DNA of 33,936 nucleotides. It comes from Lachnospiraceae bacterium. GTDB taxonomy: Bacteria > Bacillota > Clostridia > Lachnospirales > Lachnospiraceae. This document shows, in pieces, positions 17,290 to 24,493 of the stretch. The first letter of the stretch is position 1. Each line of letters opens with the position of its first letter. The stretch is from positions 1 to 33,936 of the forward strand of contig JAFYYN010000189.1 of assembly GCA_017557525.1 (NCBI GenBank). Reading direction: 5' to 3'. Under the pieces are notes generated by a model. It had not been told where the DNA came from. It was given only the letters and a program-made list of their open reading frames with translations, and did not search any database. A program made the position numbers and the translations under genes.

Positions 17290-17318
17290 TTGAAAAAAAT
17301 CTTGAATTTTAGTAAAAT
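17290..17318 (+). promoter_or_regulatory. Promoter for minDE
   Basis: TTGAAA (17290-17295) and TAAAAT (17313-17318) are 17 bp apart. Transcription would start near 17325, about 27 nt before the minD ATG, with GGAGG at 17338-17342 in between. The upstream DNA is very AT-rich, which may add an UP-element effect. Confidence 0.65.
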
Positions 17319-17351
17319 AAATAGAAGTATATTTTTTGGAGGACTACTCAA

Positions 17352-18137
17352 ATGGGCGAGGTAATCGTTGTAACTTCCGGTAAGGGAGGCGTAGGTAAGA
17401 CCACTACTACGGCAAATGTCGGTACAGGTCTTGCTAAGCTTGACAAGAAGGTTGTTCTTATCGATACTGATATAGGCTTAAGAAACCTGGATGTTGTTAT
17501 GGGTCTTGAGAACAGGATTGTTTATAATCTTGTTGATGTTATCGAGGGCAACTGCAAGATCAAGCAGGCTCTGATCAAGGATAAGAGATATCCTAATCTC
17601 TACCTCCTTCCTTCAGCCCAGACTAGGGATAAATCAGCTGTTAAGCCTGAGGAGATGAAACAGCTCTGTGATCAGCTTAAGGGCGAGTTTGACTATATCA
17701 TCATTGACTGCCCCGCAGGTATTGAGCAGGGTTTTGAGAATGCGGTAGCCGGTGCTGACAGAGCGTTGGTTGTTACTACTCCTGAGGTTAGTGCTGTTCG
17801 TGACGCTGACAGGATCATTGGTCTGTTAGAGGCTCATGAGATGAAAAAGACTGACCTGATTGTTAACAGGATCCGTATGGATATGGTTAAGACTGGTGAT
17901 ATGATGTCAAGTGACGATGTTGTTGAGATCCTTGCGGTTAACTTAATAGGTGTGGTTCCTGACGATGAGGGCATTATTGTTGCTACCAACAATGGTGAGC
18001 CGTTAGTTGGTAATGATTCTAAGGCCGGTCAGGCATATATGAATATTTGTAAGCGTATCATTGGAGAAGAGGTTCCCTTCCTTGATCTTGCTGCTAAGAA
18101 GGGTTTCTTTAAGAGATTGTTCGGCAAGAAGAAGTAG
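17352..18137 (+). CDS. minD: Septum site-determining ATPase MinD
   Basis: MinD is a ParA-type ATPase that binds the membrane when ATP-bound, recruits MinC and is released by MinE. The deviant Walker A motif GKGGVGKTT is at the N terminus, followed by VLIDTDIGLRNLDVVMGLENR and DYIIIDCPAGIEQGFENA. The C terminus (KKGFFKRLFGKKK) is the basic amphipathic helix that targets the membrane. The length (261 aa) is standard. The start has GGAGG 9 nt upstream and a promoter of its own. minE follows after 10 bp. Confidence 0.98.
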   Translation: MGEVIVVTSGKGGVGKTTTTANVGTGLAKLDKKVVLIDTDIGLRNLDVVMGLENRIVYNLVDVIEGNCKIKQALIKDKRYPNLYLLPSAQTRDKSAVKPEEMKQLCDQLKGEFDYIIIDCPAGIEQGFENAVAGADRALVVTTPEVSAVRDADRIIGLLEAHEMKKTDLIVNRIRMDMVKTGDMMSSDDVVEILAVNLIGVVPDDEGIIVATNNGEPLVGNDSKAGQAYMNICKRIIGEEVPFLDLAAKKGFFKRLFGKKK

Positions 18138-18147
18138 GAGGGGCTAA

Positions 18148-18864
18148 ATGGCATTTTGGGATTATTTTTTCAAGAAAAAGTCTGAATCTGCAAGCCATGC
18201 TGTTGACAGGATTAAGTTCGTCCTTCAGTCGGACAGGACAGGCCTTCCTCCTGAGACTCTGGAGAGGATTAAGAACGATATTATTTCAGTTCTTTCTAAA
18301 TATGTTGATATTGAAACAGCTGAGCTTGATTTTAATATAACCAAGGCTCCTACGGAGAGTGGTGCGATGACTCCGGCTCTTTGTGCAAACATCCCTATCA
18401 AGGGCGTTAAGAGAAATGCTCCTGCACCTGAGCCTAAAAAGACCGAGGCTTCATCGGATGCTGCTGGAAGTAAGAGCAGTTCTTCGACAACAGAAGTAAA
18501 GAAAGAATCAGAGTCTGCTGAAAAAGATAAGAATGAAAAAATAGCAGATAACGTAAAGAACGCAGGTGAAAAAGCAGGAGAAACTGCTGTAAAGGCTGCA
18601 GTGGATATAGCAAAAACAGCTGGAAATGCAGATAAAACGGCTGAGGACGTTACAAAGACTGCCGGAAGTACTGTTAAAGCTACAGAAAATGTGAGCAAAA
18701 CAGCTGAAACCGCAGTTAAGACGGTTGAAAATGCCGTTAAGTCTGCAGATACAAGTCTTAACAAGGCAGAAGATAAAGCTAAAGCCTCTGTAGATGAGAA
18801 TCCAGAGCTTGGTTCTGCACTTGATATTACCTTTAAACGTAATTCTACAGATAAGAAGGCTTAA
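18148..18864 (+). CDS. minE: MinE with a long Ala/Lys/Thr-rich C-terminal tail
   Basis: MinE stimulates MinD ATPase to drive the Min pattern. Residues 1-95 match MinE: an N-terminal membrane helix (AFWDYFFKKK), RIKFVLQSDRTGLPPETLERI (the MinD-contact region), then DIISVLSKYVDIETAELDF and ALCANIPIKGVKR of the dimer domain. MinE is normally about 80-100 aa, but this protein is 238. Residues from about 96 are rich in Ala, Lys, Glu, Thr and Ser, with repeated KTAEDVTKTAGS-like units (about 131-220) resembling LEA-type amphipathic helices. The start has GGAGGGG upstream and lies 10 bp after minD. The reading frame runs through the tail without a stop or frameshift. The tail's role is unknown. Confidence 0.92.
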   Translation: MAFWDYFFKKKSESASHAVDRIKFVLQSDRTGLPPETLERIKNDIISVLSKYVDIETAELDFNITKAPTESGAMTPALCANIPIKGVKRNAPAPEPKKTEASSDAAGSKSSSSTTEVKKESESAEKDKNEKIADNVKNAGEKAGETAVKAAVDIAKTAGNADKTAEDVTKTAGSTVKATENVSKTAETAVKTVENAVKSADTSLNKAEDKAKASVDENPELGSALDITFKRNSTDKKA

Positions 18865-18881
18865 CTGTAATATAATATGAC

Positions 18882-18932
18882 TGGCTGCATTTATCTTTAT
18901 ATCGATAGTTGGGATGATCATATGTGCAGCCA
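18882..18932 (+). other. Inverted repeat in the minE-rodA gap
   Basis: TGGCTGCA (18882-18889) and TGCAGCCA (18925-18932) can pair around a loop of 35 nt that contains the ATG at 18914. The hairpin ends 14 nt before the preferred rodA start at 18947. If it forms in mRNA it would hide the upstream ATG and could affect rodA translation. No T-tract follows, so it is not a simple terminator. Confidence 0.35.
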
Positions 18933-18946
18933 ATAGAAAGATTAAA

Positions 18947-20188
18947 ATGCGTAAGTTTTTATATAAAATATTCCCGGTTAAGGAATATGATTTTAAAAGC
19001 TTCTGCTTTCCCTTGCTTCTTATTGTATATGTGCTTGGTTTTATAGGCGTATACCTTATATATGTACTGGATTATTATGAAAAGCAGGCGATTAAGCAGA
19101 ATCTTTACACAAAACAGATACTGGCTTTTGGTATCGGTATCGGTCTGATATTGTTTGTGGCGCTCGTTGACTATCATATAATTGCAAAGCTGGCTCCACT
19201 TATTTACCTTTTTGGTATAGGGCTGCTGCTTATATGTAAATTTGTTGACAATCCGCCAATTTACGGATGGAAACACTATACAGCGAGACGTTGGATAAAG
19301 ATTGGTGGTGACCCGTCACTGGGTATTAACAACCCGGGTTTTGAGTTCCAGCCGTCCGAAGTCGTGAAAATAGCACTGGTAGTTTTTCTGGCATGGTTTT
19401 TCTTTAAAACTCACAAGCATATAAAAAAGCTTTGGGTGCTTGCCATCGCAATTGTTTTTACGGCATTACCTATTCTGATAATTTTTGATCAGCCCGACCT
19501 TTCAACTTCAGTACTCTTGTTTGCGGTTTTTTCTGCAATGGTTCTGATCTCAGGGGTTGCATACAAATACATTATTACGATCATCGCGGTTGTTGTGCCT
19601 TCAGCGGTTTTCCTGCTCTGGTATATACAGCAGGATTTCCAGACAATCTTTACAGATTATCAGGTTGACCGCGTTAAGTCCCTGCTTTACCCGGAGGATT
19701 ATCCGGAGCTTGCCTACCAGCAGCAGAATGCAGTAGCAGCGATCAAGCAGGGCGGTCTTACAGGTAAGGTATTACAAGGCGTGGAAGCTAATCTGGCTTC
19801 CAGAAGTGTACCGGTTAGGGAAAGTGATTTCATTTTCGCTTCGGTATGCGAGGAGTTTGGTTTTATAGGGGCAGTTTTAATACTTCTCGGGTATGCATTC
19901 ATGATCCTTATGATCATCAGGATTGCAAGGAAATCCAAGGATTACCTGGGGAGGATGATGGCAGTCGGCTTTGGGGCTATGCTGCTGGTTCAGGTTTCTA
20001 TTAATATCGGGGTTGTTACCTATATACTTCCGAATACGGGTATTGCGCTTCCGTTTATGAGTTCGGGGTTAAGCTCATTGTTGGTAAATCTGCTGATGAT
20101 CGGCATTTTGCTAAATATCAGCCTTCAGCCTAGGGGTAAGGCGAAGGTGAGGGAAGAGTCACCGCTGGGGTATATAGATCTAAAATAA
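18947..20188 (+). CDS. rodA: Rod shape-determining glycosyltransferase RodA
   Basis: RodA is the SEDS-family peptidoglycan polymerase that works with PBP2. It is a polytopic membrane protein with about ten segments. Family marks are NPGFEFQPSEVVKIALVVFLAWF, LIIFDQPDLSTSVLL, the large extracellular loop with VKSLLYPEDYPELAYQQQNA and ESDFIFASVCEEFGFIGA, and a C-terminal LPNTGIALPFMSSGLSSLLVNLL. From ATG 18947 the product is 413 aa. An in-frame ATG at 18914 would add 11 residues but sits in a hairpin loop without a Shine-Dalgarno. Neither start has a strong one; AGAAAGA precedes 18947. FtsW and SpoVE are close relatives, but the mre/PBP2 neighbours favour RodA. Confidence 0.93.
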   Translation: MRKFLYKIFPVKEYDFKSFCFPLLLIVYVLGFIGVYLIYVLDYYEKQAIKQNLYTKQILAFGIGIGLILFVALVDYHIIAKLAPLIYLFGIGLLLICKFVDNPPIYGWKHYTARRWIKIGGDPSLGINNPGFEFQPSEVVKIALVVFLAWFFFKTHKHIKKLWVLAIAIVFTALPILIIFDQPDLSTSVLLFAVFSAMVLISGVAYKYIITIIAVVVPSAVFLLWYIQQDFQTIFTDYQVDRVKSLLYPEDYPELAYQQQNAVAAIKQGGLTGKVLQGVEANLASRSVPVRESDFIFASVCEEFGFIGAVLILLGYAFMILMIIRIARKSKDYLGRMMAVGFGAMLLVQVSINIGVVTYILPNTGIALPFMSSGLSSLLVNLLMIGILLNISLQPRGKAKVREESPLGYIDLK

Positions 20189-20302
20189 TACATAGTTATC
20201 ATATGTGATCTGCTTTGTGGTAATCTTAGCTGGTCTGCCGGTAAAATGAAATGTAAATTAGAATAGGCTTTATGTGTTAACTATGGAGACATGGAGGAAG
20301 GT

Positions 20303-20701
20303 ATGAATATTGGGTTTGTTGCACATGATGCAAAGAAGATTTTGATGCAGAATTTTTGCATTGCTTACAGGGGGATCATCTGCAAGCACAGTCTTTATGC
20401 TACTGCGTCCACGGGCCGTCTCATTGAGGAGGCTACAGGGCTGCAGCTGCATAAGTTTTTGGCGGGGCATCTTGGGGGTGTTCAGCAGATGGGGGCTCTT
20501 ATTGAGCATAACGAGATGGATATGATGATTTTCCTTCAGGATCCTGAGAATCCTAAGTCTCACGAGCCAAACCTGTTCAATCTAACAAAGCTCTGCGATA
20601 TTCATAATATTCCGTACGCTACAAATGTGGCTACGGCGGAACTGCTCATCAAGGCACTCGACAGAGGGGACCTTGATTGGAGGGAGTTGTACAAAGAATA
20701 G
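20303..20701 (+). CDS. MgsA-like protein (methylglyoxal synthase fold) lacking the catalytic Asp
   Basis: The 132-aa protein aligns with methylglyoxal synthase, which turns dihydroxyacetone phosphate into methylglyoxal and phosphate. Conserved features are VAHD (D9, E. coli D20), K12 (E. coli K23), LYATASTG (phosphate loop), GALI, IFLQDPE (D80, E. coli D91) and the end IPYATNVATAELLI. However, the catalytic Asp of GGDQQ (E. coli D71) is Val60, encoded GTT at 20480-20482. E. coli D101 is Asn90 and S65 is Ala54. The phosphate pocket looks mostly kept, but the reaction is doubtful. The start is ATG 20303, with GGAGG at 20293-20297; an upstream ATG at 20291 overlaps this Shine-Dalgarno. An mgsA-type gene after rodA is usual in this group, I believe. 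Confidence 0.85.
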   Translation: MNIGFVAHDAKKILMQNFCIAYRGIICKHSLYATASTGRLIEEATGLQLHKFLAGHLGGVQQMGALIEHNEMDMMIFLQDPENPKSHEPNLFNLTKLCDIHNIPYATNVATAELLIKALDRGDLDWRELYKE

Positions 20702-20711
20702 TCTTGTGTTC

Positions 20712-20941
20712 TTGGTACGGCGCGGTGACGACAAGTAATTCCGTCACACGCTCGGGCTGGGATTTGCGAAGGTAATTGATGATGCAGGTGTTGGGTTATT
20801 TGCGAGGTTTGATGTAGGCACACAAATCCCAGTTGGCATTTTCGCAGCCCGCAGAATTCGCGGGCTAAGAGTGCGAAAACACCAAATTGATAGCGTGTGA
20901 CGAAACAACTTGTCGCCACCGCACCTGTTCCAAAATCAATC
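20712..20941 (+). repeat. A-family structured element, copy A2
   Basis: Outer arms 20720-20735 and 20909-20924 pair, followed by CGTCACACGCT with AGCGTGTGACG. CTGGGATTTGCG (20757-20768) pairs with CACAAATCCCAG (20821-20832) with one mismatch. The last hairpin, CATTTTCGCA/TGCGAAAAC, is capped by GCCCGC/GCGGGC (20847-20852 with 20860-20865). The cap differs from A1 and A3 by paired changes. It starts about 10 bp after the MgsA-like stop and ends in CAATC, like the other copies. Confidence 0.85.
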
Positions 20942-20961
20942 AGAGGGACGGTTCTCTGATT
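20938..20961. repeat. AATCAGAG palindrome, copy 2
   Basis: AATCAGAG (20938-20945) pairs with CTCTGATT (20954-20961) around GGGACGGTT. It overlaps the last bases of A2 and matches the palindrome at 16259-16282 except for one loop base. It is followed by AAAAAA, not T, so it is unlikely to terminate + strand transcription. Confidence 0.6.
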
Positions 20962-21005
20962 AAAAAATAGATTAGATATTAACTTGGTTCTTAGGAGGAT
21001 GAGTC

Positions 21006-22010
21006 ATGAATAGGAGGATAATAGCGTGTTTCCTAGCTTTATGCTTCGTTTTAAGCGGCTGCAGCGCTGCTGTGAGCAGGCAAAAAGTGACTTCTTCCAT
21101 GTTTTATCCGACTTTTGAAGATGAGGAGTTCAATACTGAAGTAGAGGATTTGGCGCTGCAGGATCTTAAAAAGACTACCGAAGGTGAGTTCTTGTATGAG
21201 GATATCTGCTTTGAGGTTGAGGATGTAAGTATTGACGAGGACCTTGGTCTTGTTGCTGAGGCTGCAGGTGCTTTTTGTGTAACTGATAGGAGCGTGCTTT
21301 ACTCTAAGAATATTTACAGTAAGGTATATCCTGCAAGTACTACCAAGCTGCTTACATGCCTTACGGCATTCAAGTACGGTGATCTTGATGCAAAGTACAC
21401 TGTAAGGGAAGATAACTGCGGTGTTACTACTCCCGGTGCCCAGCTTTGCGGTTTTAAGATGGGTGATACCTTTACTCTTGAACAGCTTCTGTATTGTCTT
21501 ATGATCTACTCCGGTAATGATGCTGCAGTTGCTGTAGCAGAGTGTGTTTGCGGTGATGAAAAGACTTTCGTTGCCAAGATGAATGAAGAAGCTCAGAAGA
21601 TTGGCTGTAAGGATACTCATATGTCCAACACTAACGGTCTGCATGCTTTAGATCATTATACTACACCTTTTGATATTTACCTGATTTTCAATGAGTGCCT
21701 TAAGAATAAGCGTTTGACGGAGATTATCTCTACCAAGTCCTACACCTGCGAGTACAGAGATATGTATGGCGTGCCCAAGACTTTAGAGATGACTGCCACC
21801 AACCTTTATTTCGCAGGAAAGAAGAAGGCTCCTGAGGGGATTACGGTACTTTCTGGAAAGACCGGTATGACGGTGGCTGCCGGGTACTGCCTGATCATCT
21901 TAAGTGAGAACGAAAATAACGGAAAACAGTACATTACCTGCGTTTTCAAGAGCAACTCATATGACAATCTGTATGCCGATATGAACCAATTGTTAAACTT
22001 GTGTAAATAA
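21006..22010 (+). CDS. D-alanyl-D-alanine carboxypeptidase, lipoprotein
   Basis: This low-molecular-weight PBP (peptidase S11) removes the terminal D-Ala from peptidoglycan stems. Active-site motifs are STTK (S111, K114), SGN (169-171) and KTG (285-287). The N terminus MNRRIIACFLALCFVLSGC ends in a lipobox with Cys19, so the enzyme is probably lipid-anchored outside the membrane. This is unusual, because DacA-type enzymes are more often held by a C-terminal helix. At 334 aa it lacks the long C-terminal beta domain seen in DacA. The start is firm, with AGGAGG at 20995-21000. The upstream A2 element separates it from the MgsA-like gene. Confidence 0.93.
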   Translation: MNRRIIACFLALCFVLSGCSAAVSRQKVTSSMFYPTFEDEEFNTEVEDLALQDLKKTTEGEFLYEDICFEVEDVSIDEDLGLVAEAAGAFCVTDRSVLYSKNIYSKVYPASTTKLLTCLTAFKYGDLDAKYTVREDNCGVTTPGAQLCGFKMGDTFTLEQLLYCLMIYSGNDAAVAVAECVCGDEKTFVAKMNEEAQKIGCKDTHMSNTNGLHALDHYTTPFDIYLIFNECLKNKRLTEIISTKSYTCEYRDMYGVPKTLEMTATNLYFAGKKKAPEGITVLSGKTGMTVAAGYCLIILSENENNGKQYITCVFKSNSYDNLYADMNQLLNLCK

Positions 22011-22021
22011 TCAGAAATTAC

Positions 22022-22050
22022 TTGTACTTTTTTGGGAAATGTTATATAAT
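22022..22050 (+). promoter_or_regulatory. Promoter upstream of the small P-loop gene
   Basis: TTGTAC (22022-22027) and a perfect TATAAT (22045-22050) are 17 bp apart. The leader from about 22057 to 22184 is long (about 128 nt). CCACTTA (22059-22065) can pair with TAAGTGG (22153-22159), closing most of the leader into one domain just before the Shine-Dalgarno. I do not recognise a riboswitch class. Confidence 0.65.
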
Positions 22051-22184
22051 AATCTTAACCACTTAACAACACTACTTTAGGTGATGAGTCTAAAACTTAT
22101 TAAAGTGACTTGAAATAAATTTTGACTTGAGAAGCCGTGAAACATGTGTATGTAAGTGGAAAATAACCGAAAGGGGCGATATAT

Positions 22185-22610
22185 ATGGTTCAGATTATAG
22201 CCGGAAGCAAGGGCAAAGGCAAAACAAAGATTCTTTTAGACAAGGTAAACACAAAGGTAAAGGAGAGTTCGGGTACTTTAGTTTATCTTGATAAGAATTC
22301 TAAACATATGTACGAGCTCGACAGAAAGGTTCGTCTCATTAACGTAAATGAGTATTGTGTTACAAATTACAGTGAGTTTATTGGTTTCCTGTGCGGCATG
22401 ATTTCACAGGATCATGACTTAGAGACAGTTTATCTTGACAGTTTCTTAAGTCTTGCTTGCATTGAAAATACCGATATCGATGTTACACCGATTATTGATA
22501 AGATAGATATGATCTCAGCAAAGTTCAATGTTGACTTTGTTATCTCGATGTCAAAGGACAAGAGCCAGCTTTCAGAGTCTGTAGCTCAGAAGGTTATCGT
22601 AGCTTTATAA
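22185..22610 (+). CDS. Small P-loop protein of unknown function
   Basis: The 141-aa protein starts MVQIIAGSKGKGKTK, a clear Walker A (GSKGKGKT, residues 7-14). A hydrophobic strand ending in Asp (ETVYLDSFL, about 83-91) could be Walker B, and VDFVISMSKD (about 118-127) looks like a further core strand. This suggests a minimal P-loop NTPase. Short proteins like this occur in Lachnospiraceae, but I cannot assign a reaction. It has its own promoter and long leader and is followed by a terminator, so it seems to be transcribed alone. The Shine-Dalgarno is AAAGGGGCGAT. No membrane segment is seen. Confidence 0.8.
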   Translation: MVQIIAGSKGKGKTKILLDKVNTKVKESSGTLVYLDKNSKHMYELDRKVRLINVNEYCVTNYSEFIGFLCGMISQDHDLETVYLDSFLSLACIENTDIDVTPIIDKIDMISAKFNVDFVISMSKDKSQLSESVAQKVIVAL

Positions 22611-22633
22611 GGTTTTATTAGGAAAGGCAGTTT

Positions 22634-22692
22634 GGGAACTGTTTTATACAGTTCCCTATAATTTTTAGTAAGAACACTTTACTGTTCTTACT
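22634..22692 (+). terminator. Terminator plus second hairpin after the P-loop gene
   Basis: GGGAACTG (22634-22641) and CAGTTCCC (22649-22656) form a perfect 8-bp stem. After TATAA there is a five-T run (22662-22666). A second stem follows, AGTAAGAACA (22668-22677) with TGTTCTTACT (22683-22692). A third pair, TTGTCTG/CAGACAA (22699-22725), lies just beyond. The first is a good intrinsic terminator. The others may protect or regulate the transcript entering the HlyD-like gene. Confidence 0.7.
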
Positions 22693-22761
22693 CATAGATT
22701 GTCTGTGTTACAGGCGCTCAGACAAATAAGGTATTATAAGCCTGTGGTATGGTAAGGAAAA

Positions 22762-24210
22762 ATGTCAGGTAGATCAGACAGCAGAAAGGAGCATATCAGG
22801 AAGGGCCAGAAGGGCGGCAAGATTACTAAAGTCCCTAAAAGAAGGCTTACTTCCCATCTTCGCCCGGAATTTTTCGGGGCTCTTATTTTTGCGGTCATTT
22901 TTATTTATTTGATCATCAACATTCTTTTCTATGCCAATAAGAACAAGGTTGCCATTTATGAGGTTCAGGGTGACAATATCAGCACCGAGAACCGTTTTAC
23001 CGGCGTTGCTTTAAGAAATGAGAATATCATCTCTTCGGATTATGCCGGGTATATCAACTACTATATCCAGAACGGCAAACGTTCCGCTAAGAACGGCGTG
23101 ATCTTCAGTGTTGACGAGGGCTCAAAGCTTTACTCTGAAATTTTGGAGAAGAGCGGCGTTGATCAGCTTGAGGATAATGACATAAAGCAGATCAAGAATG
23201 TTATCTATGGATATCTTGATGACTATTCGGGCTTCAGATTTGACGAGGTTGCTGAGTTTAAGCGGGAAGTCAGCGATACCATTTATGAGCTGATCAATGA
23301 TTCAAGTATTGAGAATATGAAGTCGATAGCCAGTGTTGGTTCAACCTCTGCTTTCCATGTTAAGAGGACTGAACAGGCGGGTGTTGTTTCATACAGGAAT
23401 GACAAGCTCTGCGGTATTGACTTTGAGGGTGTGACCGATGATATGTTTGAAAAGGGCTATGATTTTGGCCAGCAGAACTTAAGGTCAACAGGTCTTGTTT
23501 CGGCGGGAGAGCCTATCTGCCGCCTGGTTACCGATGAAAACTGGCAGATTGCTGTTAAGGTGCCTGAGAATGTATATATCAGCCTGCTTGAGCTTGACAG
23601 GGTTTCGATATATGTTAATGATTATTATCTGCCCATTGATTGCGATTTAAAGACTGTTCAGCGTGGCAGTAGTTATTTTGCAGTGCTTTCTCTTGATAAG
23701 TACATGCCTATGTTTATTGATGACCGTGTTGTTTCGGTTGAGTTTGAGGCAAGTGTTGAGGGAGGTCTTAAGGTTCCGCTTTCAGCTATTACCAAGAAAG
23801 AGTTTTATCTGGTGCCTCTGACATTGCTCTGTGATGATCCTCAGTATACCGGTCAGGTATTTAAGAAAGAGGGCTACAGTGAGGAGACCGGTAACCCGAT
23901 ATATATCCCGGTTTATCCGTCCAAGTATTTCTCGGATGATTATTATGCTTATATTGACACAGAGCTCTTAAATGAGGGCGATGTGCTGGACAACCCTGAG
24001 ACCGATGAGAGGTTTAAGGTTGGACTTAAGAATACCATCGAGGGCGTGTATATTGTCAACAAGGGGTATTTCCAGTTTGTGAAGGTTGAAAGGATCAGGC
24101 AGAATGCGGAGTATGCCATTGTTAAGAAGGGGACCAAGGATGGGCTGAACCTTTATGATCATATAGCGCTGGATGCAACCAAGGCTAAGGACAAGCAGAT
24201 TATTTATTAA
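22762..24210 (+). CDS. HlyD-like membrane-anchored adaptor protein
   Basis: The 482-aa protein has a basic, Gly/Lys-rich N terminus (about 1-32), one transmembrane helix (about 36-57) and a large extracytoplasmic part. The outer part has the look of membrane-fusion (HlyD family) proteins: a lipoyl/barrel-like region with AGYINYYIQNGKRSAKNGVIF near residue 93, a helical insert, and a C-terminal beta domain. No transporter partner is next to it. In Clostridia such genes stand beside ylmE and sepF, so a role in envelope or division is possible but unproven. AAGGAAA lies about 6 nt before the ATG. An A-family element begins about 10 bp after the stop. Confidence 0.75.
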   Translation: MSGRSDSRKEHIRKGQKGGKITKVPKRRLTSHLRPEFFGALIFAVIFIYLIINILFYANKNKVAIYEVQGDNISTENRFTGVALRNENIISSDYAGYINYYIQNGKRSAKNGVIFSVDEGSKLYSEILEKSGVDQLEDNDIKQIKNVIYGYLDDYSGFRFDEVAEFKREVSDTIYELINDSSIENMKSIASVGSTSAFHVKRTEQAGVVSYRNDKLCGIDFEGVTDDMFEKGYDFGQQNLRSTGLVSAGEPICRLVTDENWQIAVKVPENVYISLLELDRVSIYVNDYYLPIDCDLKTVQRGSSYFAVLSLDKYMPMFIDDRVVSVEFEASVEGGLKVPLSAITKKEFYLVPLTLLCDDPQYTGQVFKKEGYSEETGNPIYIPVYPSKYFSDDYYAYIDTELLNEGDVLDNPETDERFKVGLKNTIEGVYIVNKGYFQFVKVERIRQNAEYAIVKKGTKDGLNLYDHIALDATKAKDKQIIY

Positions 24211-24219
24211 GGCTAGTCA

Positions 24220-24450
24220 CTAGTCACGGTGCGGTGACGACAAGTAATTCCGTCACACGCTCGGGCTGGGATTTGCGAGGAATATAGGTGCTGGAGATTT
24301 TGGGTTATTTGTGTAGCTTATGGTAAGTACGCAAATCCCAGTTGGCATTTTCGCAGCACGTAAAAGGCACGTGCTATGAGTGCGAAAACGCCAAATTGAT
24401 AGCGTGTGACGAAACAACTTGCCGCCACCGCACCTGCTCCAAATTCAATC
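24220..24450 (+). repeat. A-family structured element, copy A3
   Basis: Outer arms 24229-24244 and 24418-24433 pair with two A.C mismatches, followed by CGTCACACGCT with AGCGTGTGACG. CTGGGATTTGCG (24266-24277) pairs perfectly with CGCAAATCCCAG (24330-24341). The final hairpin GGCATTTTCGCA/TGCGAAAACGCC has the cap GCACGT/ACGTGC (24356-24361 with 24369-24374). It fills the gap between the HlyD-like gene and ylmE. Unlike A1 and A2, it is not followed by an AATC...GATT palindrome. Confidence 0.85.
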
Positions 24451-24493
24451 ACAAGATAAACTTTTTATGATGAAACATAGAAGGTAGTTTGAT

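Noticed and set aside
18225-18764. 179-aa open frame on the minus strand over minE
   Set aside because: It is the complement of the low-complexity Ala/Lys/Thr tail and reads as repeated VLTAVSAVL, a shadow of the repeats.
20938-20966. Terminator after A2
   Set aside because: The stem is good but is followed by A residues, not T, on the + strand.
21051-21644. 197-aa minus-strand frame over the D,D-carboxypeptidase
   Set aside because: The sense strand has lipobox and all three PBP motifs; the antisense frame has none and no start signal.
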